DNA of 64,000 nt. It comes from Azospirillum sp. 51_20. GTDB taxonomy: Bacteria > Pseudomonadota > Alphaproteobacteria > RF32 > CAG-239. The position numbers and the translations under genes are program-made. Within the stretch, counting starts at the first letter, position 1. Each line of letters begins with the position of its first letter. This document shows, in pieces, positions 16,774-27,053 of this stretch. The stretch spans positions 63,454 through 127,453 of the forward strand of contig MNTV01000031.1 of assembly GCA_001917175.1 (NCBI GenBank). Direction: 5' to 3'. Below the pieces are notes generated by a model. The model was not told the DNA's origin. It made no database searches and worked only from the letters and a program-made list of their open reading frames with translations.

Positions 16774-19206
16774 ATGAGTATAACCAAACTGAAAGACCGG
16801 CAGCTCTATACGGTATGCGATCCGCAGAAATTCGATTTTGCCAGCACCGCGGAGCTGGAAGAAAGAATGTCGGCGCTGGGGCAGGATCGGGCCATCAGCG
16901 CGGTCAAACTCGGCATCAACATCAAGTCGAAAGGATACAACCTGTTTTGCTTAGGCCCCGAGGGCACCGGCAAAACCAGCCTGGTCAAACGCATTTTGGA
17001 AGAAGCGGCCAAAACCCGTCCCACCCCCCGCGACTGGGTTTACGTTTACAATTTCGACGAACCCTACAAACCGAAAAGCATCAGTTTCCCGGCCGGCACC
17101 GCCTGCGAGTTTGCCAAAGATATCGACCGTCTGGCAGAGGATTTCAGCGTTGCCATTCCGGCGGTTTTGGACAGTGACGAATACAAGGCCGGCGTCAGCA
17201 TCATCCGCGAAAAATACAAACAGAAAAAAGAAGAATATATGCGGATTTTGCAGAAAAAGGCCAAAGGCAAAAGCGTTTCCCTGCTGCATATGCAGGTGGG
17301 GCTGGTGGTGGCGCCGGTCAAAAACGGCGAGGTCTTAAGTCCGGAAGCTTTTGACGAACTGCCGGAAAACGAAAAACAGGAACTGATCAACGACCTCAAC
17401 CTGATGCAGGAAGAAATAGAAAAAGCGGCCAAGGATCTGCCCGAATGGGAAGACCGTCAGCGCCGCGAAAGCAGCCTTTTGCGCGAAAAATTCATTAAAC
17501 TGGCGGTAAAAAATCCGATCGACAGCCTGCGGCAAAAATACAAAGGCCATCGCGAGGCCATTGAGTTTTTGAAAAACATTCAGAACCACATCGTCGGCAA
17601 TATCGACGAATTCCTGCCCGAGGAAAACGCCGCGCCGGCGGAAGAAAGCGACGCGCTTTCCGCCCTTTTGTCGCGGATGAACAAACAGGAAGAAGACAAG
17701 TTTGCCAAATTCAAGGTCAACGTGGTGGTCAAAAACGAACCGGATTCCGGCGCGCCGATCGTCCATCTCGACCATCCGACCCAGGGCAATCTGGTCGGCC
17801 GGGTCGAGCGCATCCAGCAATACGGCGCCCTGCTGACCGACTTTACCCTGATCAAGGCCGGCGCCCTGCACCGCGCCAACGGCGGCTTTCTTCTGATAGA
17901 CGCCCGCAAGCTGCTGGTTCAGCCCTATGCCTGGGATTCGCTGAAACGGGCCCTGGCCTCGAAAACGATCAAGATCGAATCGCCGGGGGAGGAAACCAGT
18001 TTTACCACCATTTCGCTCGATCCGGAGCCGATTCCCCTGGACGTCAAAGTCATCCTGACCGGCGACGAAGAGCTTTATGACCTGCTTTCCGAGCGGGATC
18101 CGGACTTTTCCGATTATTTCAAAGTGGAGGCCGATTTCGGCACCCTGATGGACCGCAACGAAGAAAACGAGATAGAATATGCCAGGCTGATCGGTTCGCT
18201 GTCCAACAAGAAAAAGCTGCGCACGCTGAACAAGCAGGCGGTTGCCCGGGTGATTGAATATTCCTCCCGGTTGGCGGAAGATTCCAAGAAGCTGACCGCC
18301 CACATTGCCTCAATCGGCGACCTTCTGCGCGAAGCCGACTACTGGGCGCGGGAATCGAACTCCAAACAGATCGGCAAAAAGCACGTCGATCAGGCGATTG
18401 CCGCCCAGATTTACCGCAGCGACCGCATTAAACAGGCTATGCTGGAGCAAATCGACGACGGCACCATCATGATTGACGTTGAAGGCGAAAAAGTCGGCCA
18501 GATCAACGGTCTGGTGGTTTACAACTTCTCCCGTTTTTCGTTCGGCAAGCCGGCGCGGATTACTGTGCAGGCGCGCATCGGCAGCGGCGAGTTCGTCAAC
18601 ATTGAGCGCGAAACCAACATGAGCGGCCCGATCCATACCAAGGGCGTGCTGATTTTGCAATCGCTGCTGGCCAACCGGTTTGCCAAAACCTCGCCTTTGT
18701 CGCTGTCGGCGTCGATTGTGTTTGAGCAGTCTTACGGCGGGGTTGACGGCGACAGCGCTTCTTCGACCGAATACTACTGTCTGCTGTCGGCCGTTGCCAA
18801 CCTGCCGATTAAGCAGAACATTGCGGTCACCGGTTCGATCAACCAGTTCGGCGACATTCAGCCGATCGGCGGCGTCAACGAAAAGATCGAAGGCTTTTTC
18901 GACGTTTGCAGACATCGCGGTCTGACCGGGGAGCAGGGTGTGATCATCCCCCGCACCAACGTTGTTAACCTGATGCTAAGAGAAGACGTGATTGCCGCCG
19001 TGCGGGAAGGAAAGTTCCATATTTACGCGATTGATACGGTAGATGACGGGATCGAGATACTGACCGGTTTGAAAGCCGGCAAGCCTAATGCCAAGGGCGA
19101 ATATCCGAAAGGTACAGTCAATTATCTGGTCAAACAAAGTCTGGAAAACTATCAGCGGCTGTATGCCATGTATGCCAAAGATTCTTTCGGCAGCATTTGC
19201 AAATAA
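16774..19206 (+). CDS. Lon-like ATP-dependent protease (AAA_32/LonB-C type)
   Basis: An 810-residue protein of the YcbZ/LonB-like family, not classical Lon: it lacks the LAN substrate domain and carries a large helical insertion after Walker A. It shows Walker A GPEGTGKTSL near residue 62, a later P-loop NTPase half with VILTGDEELYDLL, and a C-terminal S16 protease domain. The catalytic Ser-Lys dyad is visible as S661 in GDSASS and K704 in NEKIEGF. It is cytoplasmic, probably for regulatory or quality-control proteolysis; substrates are unknown. It stands alone, ended by a strong terminator. Confidence 0.93.
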   Translation: MSITKLKDRQLYTVCDPQKFDFASTAELEERMSALGQDRAISAVKLGINIKSKGYNLFCLGPEGTGKTSLVKRILEEAAKTRPTPRDWVYVYNFDEPYKPKSISFPAGTACEFAKDIDRLAEDFSVAIPAVLDSDEYKAGVSIIREKYKQKKEEYMRILQKKAKGKSVSLLHMQVGLVVAPVKNGEVLSPEAFDELPENEKQELINDLNLMQEEIEKAAKDLPEWEDRQRRESSLLREKFIKLAVKNPIDSLRQKYKGHREAIEFLKNIQNHIVGNIDEFLPEENAAPAEESDALSALLSRMNKQEEDKFAKFKVNVVVKNEPDSGAPIVHLDHPTQGNLVGRVERIQQYGALLTDFTLIKAGALHRANGGFLLIDARKLLVQPYAWDSLKRALASKTIKIESPGEETSFTTISLDPEPIPLDVKVILTGDEELYDLLSERDPDFSDYFKVEADFGTLMDRNEENEIEYARLIGSLSNKKKLRTLNKQAVARVIEYSSRLAEDSKKLTAHIASIGDLLREADYWARESNSKQIGKKHVDQAIAAQIYRSDRIKQAMLEQIDDGTIMIDVEGEKVGQINGLVVYNFSRFSFGKPARITVQARIGSGEFVNIERETNMSGPIHTKGVLILQSLLANRFAKTSPLSLSASIVFEQSYGGVDGDSASSTEYYCLLSAVANLPIKQNIAVTGSINQFGDIQPIGGVNEKIEGFFDVCRHRGLTGEQGVIIPRTNVVNLMLREDVIAAVREGKFHIYAIDTVDDGIEILTGLKAGKPNAKGEYPKGTVNYLVKQSLENYQRLYAMYAKDSFGSICK

Positions 19207-19215
19207 AAACGAAAA

Positions 19216-19239
19216 CCCCGGATTATCCGGGGCTTTTTG
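19216..19239 (+). terminator. terminator of the Lon-like protease gene
   Basis: The hairpin ccccggattatccgggg is followed by cttttt, 10 bp after the stop codon. It is a textbook intrinsic terminator. Confidence 0.9.
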
Positions 19240-19366
19240 TTAAGCCGCCGCCGCTGTCCGTGCGTGCGGGCGGCAAGCCCGGTGACGCGGTCTGAAGCCG
19301 GACTTCGGGTTTTAAACGGCTGGCGGTGCCCGCGTGGGCCGGCTGGTTTATGCCGCCGCGCCTGCC

Positions 19367-20587
19367 TCAGGGTTTTATTTTGGCCAGCAGTTCGTCGCGG
19401 GTCAGTTCAAAACCGCTGTCGACCCATACCTGTTCGAGATATTCGCGGGCGGCGCCGATTTTGGCGTTGCCGGTAATGCCGTGACGGATGATGTCTTTGC
19501 CGCTGACCGGGAAAACCGGCACCGTGGCGTTTCTTACCGCGCGGACGGCTTCATCCGGATTTATTTTGCCGCCGCGGTTTGCCGAATCCCGCAGCAGAAG
19601 CAGGGAAAGACAAACGTCTTTGCCCAGCCGGTAAACCGCCTGTTTCAGCTTCGCCGCCGACGAAAAATCCCCGTCGCCGCCTTCCGCTTCTGCCAGCCGG
19701 ATCAGGTTTTCCTTTTGGTTTTTGGGGAACTTCAGCCGTACGGCAATGTTTTCGGCCAGCGTTTTGTCCGGCCGGAAAAGGGCAAACAGCCGCCGTACCG
19801 GATCGGGCGCAAAACCGTGTTTTTCTTCCAGCCGGATCAGTTTTTCCAATTCGTCGAAACAGGGAGGGTCGGTCAGCCAATAGCCGAGAATGTCGTTTTC
19901 AAACATAAGCTTCAGGGTTTGGGCGGCCTTCGGCGTCAGCAGAATCTTGACCAGTTCGTCGCGGATTCTTTCCACCGGCAGGTTTTTTAGCCCGTTCAGA
20001 TTGTCGCGGCAGGCTTTCAGCGCTTTGGCGTCGGCCGGCGCTTTGCCGAACAGCGAATAAAAACGGAAAAAACGCAAAATCCGCACATAATCTTCGCGGA
20101 TCTGCCGGTTGGCGTCGCCGATAAAACGGATGATCCCGTTTTCCAGGTCTTCGATGCCGTTGTAATAGTCGAAAACGTTGCCGTTTTCGTCGGCGTAAAC
20201 GGCGTTGATCGTCAGGTCGCGGCGGGAAGCGTCTTCTTCCCAGTTGTCGGTAAACTCCACCTCCGTTCTCCCGTTGCCGCCCTTCACCTGTTTTTTCAAC
20301 GAGCTGATTTCAAGCAGGGTGCCGCCGACAGCCACCCCCAGAGTGTCTATTTTCAGTCCGATCGGCGCCGTGCGGATGCCGGCTTCTTCGCAGGCTTCCG
20401 CCAGTTCGTCGGGCGAAAGGTCGGTGGAAAGGTCGATGTTGGCGGCTTTCAGCCCCGCCAGCGCGTCGCGTACGGCGCCGCCGACAAAACGGACGACTCC
20501 GCCGTAGCCGCGGATGATTTTAAATATTTTCAGCACGCCCGGATCGGCGGTGATGCGGCTGATGTCGAGATAATTGTCCCTGATCAT
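19367..20587 (-). CDS. cca: CCA tRNA nucleotidyltransferase (poly(A) polymerase family)
   Basis: A 406-residue class II nucleotidyltransferase that adds or repairs the 3' CCA of tRNA. The head domain has VRFVGGAVRDALAGLKAANIDLSTDL, containing the G-G-x-V-R-D motif and the metal-binding D-x-D; EEDASRRDLTINAVY and the flexible-loop neighbour GDANRQIREDYVRILRFFRF follow. The length and lack of an HD phosphohydrolase domain fit the alphaproteobacterial form. It could in principle be a poly(A) polymerase, but this type in alphaproteobacteria is normally CCA-adding. It is divergent from ialB. Confidence 0.9.
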   Translation of the reverse strand: MIRDNYLDISRITADPGVLKIFKIIRGYGGVVRFVGGAVRDALAGLKAANIDLSTDLSPDELAEACEEAGIRTAPIGLKIDTLGVAVGGTLLEISSLKKQVKGGNGRTEVEFTDNWEEDASRRDLTINAVYADENGNVFDYYNGIEDLENGIIRFIGDANRQIREDYVRILRFFRFYSLFGKAPADAKALKACRDNLNGLKNLPVERIRDELVKILLTPKAAQTLKLMFENDILGYWLTDPPCFDELEKLIRLEEKHGFAPDPVRRLFALFRPDKTLAENIAVRLKFPKNQKENLIRLAEAEGGDGDFSSAAKLKQAVYRLGKDVCLSLLLLRDSANRGGKINPDEAVRAVRNATVPVFPVSGKDIIRHGITGNAKIGAAREYLEQVWVDSGFELTRDELLAKIKP

Positions 20588-20694
20588 GGTCTGTCCCGTT
20601 TCATAAAAAATTTTATGCTTGTATTGTTAACCGTTTTTAGATAATTTTCAAATACAATTATGTCAGAAATTAACCCCCGAATGTGAGTATTGCA

Positions 20695-21197
20695 ATGAAA
20701 AAACTGTTTATTCTGAGCGCCGTTTTCCTGTTCGGCGCGGCTGCCGCCAACGCCGGCACGCCGAAGCTTTTGGGCGAATACAACGACTGGTCCGCCTTCT
20801 ATTATCAGGACGGCAAAAACGTCGTCTGCTACATGGCCTCCAGCCCGCAGAAGGACGAAGGCAAATATACCCAGCGCGGCGACATCTACGTCGTCATCAC
20901 CCACCGCCCGGCGGAAAAAAGCTTTGACGTCGTCAATTTCGTTGCCGGCTATACCTACAAGCGCGACGCCAAAGTGGTGGTAAAAATCGGCAAAACCACC
21001 ATTGACAAAATGTTTGTCGACAACGACAAAGCCTGGGCCGTCAGCGAAAAAACCGACAAAGAACTGGTTGCGGCGATGAAAAAAGGCGAACGGATGATCG
21101 TTACCGGCGAATCCTCGCGCGGCACGGCCACCAAAGACACCTATTCCCTTTCCGGCTTTACCGCCGCTTACCGCGCCATCAGCGCCAAGTGCAAAAA

Positions 21198-21201
<4 letters not shown>
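20695..21201 (+). CDS. IalB family secreted protein
   Basis: A 168-residue protein; the ATG at 20695 gives a clean signal peptide (MKKLFILSAVFLFGAAAANA, cleavage after NAGA-like site). The mature part matches the invasion-associated locus B family of alphaproteobacteria: DWSAFYYQDGKNVVCYMASSP, DIYVVITHRP, and the closing TYSLSGFTAAYRAISAKC. Two cysteines remain in the mature protein and may pair. IalB was named in Bartonella for erythrocyte invasion, but most family members are of unknown periplasmic function. Its stop overlaps the start of rlmN (ATGA), a common alphaproteobacterial pairing. Confidence 0.9.
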
Positions 21202-22271
<1,070 letters not shown>

Positions 22272-22294
22272 CCTGCTTCAAAAACCGGATTATT

Positions 22295-22327
22295 AACAAA
22301 CGGCCTCTTTTTAAGGGGCTGTTTGTT
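22295..22327. terminator. terminator after rlmN
   Basis: The arms aacaaacggcc and ggctgtttgtt pair with one bulge around a T-rich loop, followed by tatt. It lies 23 bp after the rlmN stop and faces the 3' end of the next minus-strand gene, so it may work in both directions. Confidence 0.7.
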
Positions 22328-22395
22328 TATTAATTGCCTGGCAGAAAATCCCGGGTTTACCCGGGAGCAGAATGTTTTGATGCCGACAACATCAA

Positions 22396-22481
22396 CCTGT
22401 ACTTTTGATTATGGTTAAACCGCAAGCTTAGAGCAAACCGCACCGGCCTGTGCTTTTGATCATAATCGAGCCGCGGGCTTG
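22396..22481. repeat. imperfect 35-bp direct repeat
   Basis: 22396-22430 and 22447-22481 share the pattern cctgt(a/g)cttttgat, followed by similar sequence ending in gcttag/gcttgg. The second copy overlaps the 3' end of the frameshifted gene below. No function is evident. Confidence 0.5.
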
Positions 22482-23040
22482 GCGGCCGTTTTAGCTTCCG
22501 TTTTCCCGGGATATCTGTTGCGTTTTTCGGCTTGTCGGGGCCGGTTTAAAAGCTTAATCACCGTCAGCGGCGGAATAATATGCCAAAATACAAACAGAGG
22601 TATTGTGTTGTCTTTTTCGAAATATATTTGAGCAATCAGATACAGCAAAACAAGCGTTATACCGCAAAGCCCCTTCAGATTCCGGCGGGAGGAAAAAACA
22701 AAGGGGCGCACAAGGCCGTCAGTAAAACGGAAGCCGCTCCCGCCATGCCGTTTGAAATGACAAAATTCCGGCAGACGAAAGAACCGTAAGCCAAAAGAAC
22801 GGGAACAGCACTGATGAAGTAAAAGGTTTTTAAATTGTCCCTGCCGTGCATGCGGGCAATTGTATAAACCGATATGACAATTATAGAATACAAGGCTTCC
22901 GTGCCGATTTGCAAAAGCGGCAGCAGCCCTTCGGTTGATGCGTCGTAATTTCCGGCGGACGAGGTAAAAACGACGAAACACGCGAAAGATGTTGCGGCGG
23001 CATATAAAACAAGGGCGGAATACTTGAAGACCGCTGCCAT
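22460..23040 (-). pseudogene. small membrane protein gene split by a frameshift
   Basis: The reading frame starting at 23040 (MAAVFKYSALVLYAAATSF) encodes about 115 residues with three or four membrane helices, then stops at 22675. In the -1 frame the protein-like sequence continues without a break: SSRRNLKGLCGITLVLLYLI, another hydrophobic helix, and a Lys/Ala-rich tail to 22460. The switch falls at about 22690, at a T6 run on the coding strand. One indel in that run would restore a protein of about 193 residues with five or six helices. It could be a real mutation, a sequencing error or, less likely, recoding, because the slip site is not canonical. The family is not recognised. Confidence 0.55.
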
Positions 23041-23055
23041 CGCATTTCCCGCGGT

Positions 23056-23868
23056 TTAATCTTCGTCCTGCCGGTTATGGTACCGCCGGCGGCCGTTTGA
23101 ACGGCGTTCCCGATTCCGATAGCCGATTTGACGCTGCTCGGGCGGCCTGCGTTCGATTTCCGGCCGGTAAGAGGCAGCCTGATTTAACAGCGAGTCGATG
23201 ATTTCCATCGGGTTTTTGCCGGCGAGCAGCTGCTGTTTGGTCACTTCGGTTGCCACCGACTGAACGACGGCATTGCGGAAAGCGTCCTGTGCGGAAATTT
23301 TGCTTTTTTCTTCCTGGAGCTTCGTTTTTTCCGTATATTTGCGGTGAAAGCGGGCGAATTCGTACAGCGGATCGCCGCCGCGGATGTAGTTGTCCAGCCC
23401 CGCCAGATTGGTCTTTTCGTCCACCAGCGCCTTAATTCCGCCGCATTCCCGGTCGATGTAAAGCTTCCAGTCTTCGATGATGTCCCAGTAAACGGCCGCC
23501 TGTACGCTGTCCGGCGCAATTTCTCCGAAATCGATGAACTTGACGTTGCCGGGGCGCTGGTAAATGGTAATGTTCTTGTCAAAAAACTCTTTGTTTTCCC
23601 TCAGCTTGCGCCGCGGATTGACCAGCGAATAGGCCAGACAGATGGCCACCAGCGCTTCTTTCAGCCCCTCGTTGGTCTTATAAACCACCTTGAGCGGCTT
23701 TTTGATCACTTCCGGGTTGTGCAGAGCGGTGTTGACGCAATACTGGTTAAGGTTTTCCAGCGCGTCCAGCTGGTCGTCTTCCAGTTCGACCGAAGTTTGG
23801 ACGACGGCGCTGAACGCCAGATCGATCAGTTCCTGAATGTCTTTTTCCGTTTTTGTTTCTTCCGTCAT
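23056..23868 (-). CDS. conserved-looking protein of unknown function
   Basis: A 270-residue soluble protein with no signal peptide or membrane helix. The first 215 residues are mostly helical (ELIDLAFSAVVQTSVELEDD, LKEALVAICLAYSLVNPRRK, WDIIEDWKLYIDRECGGIKA). The last 35 are rich in R, N and Q (RPPEQRQIGYRNRERRSNGR), a basic tail that could bind nucleic acid. It starts directly at the stop of rppH, so the two minus-strand genes are translationally adjacent, with this one upstream-distal in the order unknown-rppH reversed: rppH lies to the right. No enzyme motif was identified. Confidence 0.65.
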   Translation of the reverse strand: MTEETKTEKDIQELIDLAFSAVVQTSVELEDDQLDALENLNQYCVNTALHNPEVIKKPLKVVYKTNEGLKEALVAICLAYSLVNPRRKLRENKEFFDKNITIYQRPGNVKFIDFGEIAPDSVQAAVYWDIIEDWKLYIDRECGGIKALVDEKTNLAGLDNYIRGGDPLYEFARFHRKYTEKTKLQEEKSKISAQDAFRNAVVQSVATEVTKQQLLAGKNPMEIIDSLLNQAASYRPEIERRPPEQRQIGYRNRERRSNGRRRYHNRQDED

Positions 23869-24324
23869 TTAACCCTCAACAACAGGCTTAAACTTCTTTA
23901 CTGCTTCAATATAAACGTTTTTCTTGAATTCTGCAATTCTTTTGACCGCTTCGTCAATGTCTTCCCAGGCATAACGGGCAAATTCCGGCTCTTCGGTTTC
24001 AAGGTTGATCTCACTGTCTTCGCCGGTAAAGCGGAACAATACCCACTGCATTTCCTGTCCGTCATATCTCCACTTGCCGCCTTTTTGAATTTCCGGCGGA
24101 AAAGTATAGCGCAGCGGTTCGGTTACGGTATCTGCCGGCTCGACCGAAACGATCGAAGTTTCTTCTTTGAGTTCGCGCCGGGCGGCTTCGATCAGCCCTT
24201 CGCCGGCTTCGATTCCCCCCTGCGGAAACTGCCAGGCGCCGGGCAGGTCGCGCCGTTCGCACAAAAGAACCTTATGATCTTTGTAAACCGTGATGCCGAC
24301 GCATTTTCGATAGTTGCCGTTCAT
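23869..24324 (-). CDS. rppH: RNA pyrophosphohydrolase RppH
   Basis: A 151-residue Nudix hydrolase; the ATG at 24324 (MNGNYRKCVGITVYKDHKVL) fits the family start. The Nudix box is complete: GGIEAGEG...AARRELKEET. WQFPQGGI and the downstream PEIQKGGKWRYDGQEMQWVLFRF block are specific to RppH, which removes pyrophosphate from the 5' end of mRNA and so triggers decay; some members act on diadenosine polyphosphates. Its stop abuts the start of the unknown gene at 23868. It follows gpmI, envC-like and ctpA on the same strand, a familiar alphaproteobacterial cluster. Confidence 0.94.
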   Translation of the reverse strand: MNGNYRKCVGITVYKDHKVLLCERRDLPGAWQFPQGGIEAGEGLIEAARRELKEETSIVSVEPADTVTEPLRYTFPPEIQKGGKWRYDGQEMQWVLFRFTGEDSEINLETEEPEFARYAWEDIDEAVKRIAEFKKNVYIEAVKKFKPVVEG

Positions 24325-24401
24325 TGTTTTGTCCTTGTTTTTTACTTTTAAAAAACAGAGCCGGAGCATGCGTGCTGCCGCAAAACTCCGGCCCGGCCGT
24401 C

Positions 24402-25715
24402 TTATTTCTTGTCGGCGGCGTAAATGCTCAGAGCCTTGATGGTATCAACCGCCCGCAGCAGCTGATAGTCTTTTTGCAGGTCTTCGTCATTGTCGCCGTT
24501 TTTGTCTTTGTCATCGGCTTTTTGATCTTTGCCGCCGGCCTCGACATTGTCGTTTTTCAGCGCGTTTTTCAGCTCGGCTTCGCTGATCGTCAGACCGTCG
24601 AAGTTAAGCAGTTCGACCTTGGCCGGCTTGACTTCGATGTCCGGTTCGATGCCCTTGGCCTGGATCGAACGGCCGGAAGGCGTGTAATAACGGGCGGTGG
24701 TCAGCCGGATGGCGCCGTATTTGGCAAACGGAATGACACTCTGGACCGAACCTTTGCCGAAAGACTTTTCGCCCATGATGATTGCCCGTTTATGATCCTG
24801 CAAAGCACCGGCGAGAATTTCCGACGCCGAGGCCGAACCGTCGTTGATCAGCACTACGATCGGCAGCCCTTCGGCCACGTCGCCTTTGGTGGCGTTATAT
24901 TTGATGGTGTCTTCCTCGTTGCGCGAACGGGTAGAAACGATTTCCCCCTTGTCAAGGAACAAATCGGAAACCGCTACCGCCTGGTCCAGCAGGCCGCCCG
25001 GGTTGTTGCGCACGTCGATTACCAGTCCGCGGATGCCGTTTTTGTTTTTTTTCTGCATTTTGGCCAAAGCGTCTTTTACGTTCTTGTCCACTTCTTCGCT
25101 GAAGGAGGAAATGCGGATATAGGCAACGTCTTTGGCTTTGATTTCGCTTTTAACCGACTGGATTTTGATTTCTTCGCGTTTCAAGGTGACGTCAAACGGT
25201 TTTTCGGTACCGCGGCGGATGGTCAGTTTGATTTTGGTGCCGGTTTTGCCGCGCATTTTGTCGACCGCTTCGTTAAGCGTCATGCCGACGACGGTGGTGC
25301 CGTCGAGGCTGATGATGTAGTCGCCCGGTTTCAGCCCGGCTTTGAACGCCGGCGTGTCGTCGATCGGCGAAACCACTTTGACCACGCCGCTTTCCATCGT
25401 CACCTCAATGCCCAGGCCGCCGAATTTTCCCTGTGTCTGCTCGTTGAGATACTGGAAGCTTTTGGCGTCAAGAAAGCTGGAATGCGGATCAAGCGAGGAA
25501 AGCATGCCGTTGATGGCCGATTCAATCAGTTTCTGGTCGCTCACCTCTTCCACGTAAGACGCTTTGGTCCGTTCCATGATTTCGCCGAAAAGGTTCAGCA
25601 TTTCATAGGTGTCGGCTTCTTCTGCCGAAGGCGCCTTTTTGTCGGCGGCGGTTACGCAGCCGGCGGTCAGGACGATGTTGGCGATTAATGCAAATGTCAG
25701 TAATTTTTTCCACAT
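24402..25715 (-). CDS. ctpA: C-terminal processing peptidase (S41 family)
   Basis: A 437-residue envelope protease with a lipobox-like LTAGC near residue 20, so probably a lipoprotein facing the periplasm. A PDZ domain (GGLGIEVTMESGVVKVVSPI, then GLKPGDYIISLDGT) is followed by the S41 domain. The active-site serine lies in DGSASASEILAG near residue 298 and the catalytic lysine in KSFGKGSVQ about 25 residues later. The YTPSGRSIQAKGIEPDI block is also family-typical. CtpA enzymes trim C-termini of periplasmic substrates, including peptidoglycan hydrolases. It is downstream of the EnvC-like gene. Confidence 0.95.
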   Translation of the reverse strand: MWKKLLTFALIANIVLTAGCVTAADKKAPSAEEADTYEMLNLFGEIMERTKASYVEEVSDQKLIESAINGMLSSLDPHSSFLDAKSFQYLNEQTQGKFGGLGIEVTMESGVVKVVSPIDDTPAFKAGLKPGDYIISLDGTTVVGMTLNEAVDKMRGKTGTKIKLTIRRGTEKPFDVTLKREEIKIQSVKSEIKAKDVAYIRISSFSEEVDKNVKDALAKMQKKNKNGIRGLVIDVRNNPGGLLDQAVAVSDLFLDKGEIVSTRSRNEEDTIKYNATKGDVAEGLPIVVLINDGSASASEILAGALQDHKRAIIMGEKSFGKGSVQSVIPFAKYGAIRLTTARYYTPSGRSIQAKGIEPDIEVKPAKVELLNFDGLTISEAELKNALKNDNVEAGGKDQKADDKDKNGDNDEDLQKDYQLLRAVDTIKALSIYAADKK

Positions 25716-25745
25716 AACGTTTTTCCTGTTTTTGTTCTTTTGTTT

Positions 25746-27029
25746 TTATTTGGCAAACCAGGCTTCGGGGTCGATCGGCCGGCTGTCTTCCCGCAGTTCG
25801 ACATAAAGCTTGGCCTCGGCGCTTTTCGGCATTTGTCCGATCGGTTCGCCGGCCAGAAGCATCTGCCCCACTTCGCAGTCGATGCTGTTTAAGCCGGCCA
25901 GAAGCGACATATAATGTTCGCCGTGTTCGATAATAATGATGTTGCCGTAACCGCGGAACGGGCCGGCAAAAATGACGGTACCGTCAAACGGCGAAACCAC
26001 CTGCGCTTCGCTCCGGGTCTTGATCGAGATTCCTTTGGCGCTGACGCCTTTGGCGGTTTCCTGCCCGTAGGCCGCGACAATCGGCCCCCGCGCCGGCATC
26101 GAAAGTTTGCCTTTGGCTTTGACGAAGTTTTGCCCCACGTCTTTTATATAAGCGGTCTGCGATTTTATCAAGTCATCGCTTTTGGCCTGTTCCTGCCGTT
26201 CTTTTTCCCGGCGCTCGTTAACCGCCAGCGCTTCCTGTTCGGCACGGTATCTTTCCAGCTCCTCGCGTTCGCGCTTCAGCTTTTCCTGCCGCTCGCGCTC
26301 CAGCTTTTCCCGCGCTTTGCGTTCCTTTTCCAGCTTGACCAGCAGTTCCTTGATGTCTTTGGCCTGAGCCGCCAGCTGTTTGATTTTTTGCCGGGCGGCG
26401 GCGCTTTTGTCTTCGATTTGGCTGCGGATTTTCGCTTTTTTGCGGATCAGCTGCTTCATCTGCCGGTGTTCTTTCTCAAGCGCCAGTTTGTTGCTGGAGA
26501 TTTTTTTTACCTGCTGTTCGATCTTGCTTTTCTTGGTTGCGATGTTGTCGAGTTTCTCCCGGATCTGGGCGGCCTCTTCCGCCAGGAACGGCACCGTTTC
26601 CCGAAGCAGCATCGCGCTTCTGATGATTTCGACCGGCGTCAGCGGCTGCACGAACAGCGCTTCCGTCGGTTTCAAGGCCAGATTCTGCAGCGCGTAAAGA
26701 GTCTGGATCAGGTTTTCGTCTTCTTTGATAAAGTCGTCTTCCGCCGTTTTCAGTTCTTTTTGCAGCCGCGCCAGCTGTTTTTCCATCGCCGAAATTCTGT
26801 CTTCGGTGTTTTGAATTTGCCGCGCCTTTTGCACCATTTGCTTGCTCACCGTCGCCATTTCGACGCTGATTTTGGCAGCCTGGGCCTGCAGGCGCTTGTG
26901 TTCGACGCTCTTTTGTTCCACCTGCATCTGGATCGCTTCCAGATCCTTGCGGGAAACGACCGCCGCCGCTGCCGACTGCACTGTCAGCAGGCTTAAAAGC
27001 AAAGTTAAAAAGGCGGTTTGTATTTTCAA
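25746..27029 (-). CDS. EnvC-like murein hydrolase activator with degenerate LytM domain
   Basis: A 427-residue periplasmic protein. The start is a TTG at 27029, because the signal peptide (AFLTLLLSLLTVQSAAA) begins at once and ggag lies upstream. Residues 25-300 form a long coiled coil rich in K, E, Q and R. The C-terminal 100 residues are a LytM/M23 fold (VVSPFDGTVIFAGPFRGYGN, IIIEHGEHYMSLLAGL). The zinc ligands of active M23 peptidases are not in place, as in EnvC, which activates amidases rather than cutting. The gpmI-envC-ctpA order is common in alphaproteobacteria. It probably acts at the septum. Confidence 0.88.
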   Translation of the reverse strand: MKIQTAFLTLLLSLLTVQSAAAAVVSRKDLEAIQMQVEQKSVEHKRLQAQAAKISVEMATVSKQMVQKARQIQNTEDRISAMEKQLARLQKELKTAEDDFIKEDENLIQTLYALQNLALKPTEALFVQPLTPVEIIRSAMLLRETVPFLAEEAAQIREKLDNIATKKSKIEQQVKKISSNKLALEKEHRQMKQLIRKKAKIRSQIEDKSAAARQKIKQLAAQAKDIKELLVKLEKERKAREKLERERQEKLKREREELERYRAEQEALAVNERREKERQEQAKSDDLIKSQTAYIKDVGQNFVKAKGKLSMPARGPIVAAYGQETAKGVSAKGISIKTRSEAQVVSPFDGTVIFAGPFRGYGNIIIIEHGEHYMSLLAGLNSIDCEVGQMLLAGEPIGQMPKSAEAKLYVELREDSRPIDPEAWFAK

Positions 27030-27053
27030 CGGCGGTCGTCTCCGAAGCAGGTT

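Noticed and set aside
22685..22700. Programmed -1 frameshift in the split membrane gene
   Set aside because: The run reads ttg-ttt-ttt-cct in the first frame, which is not a canonical X-XXY-YYZ site, and no downstream stem stands out; a simple indel is more likely.
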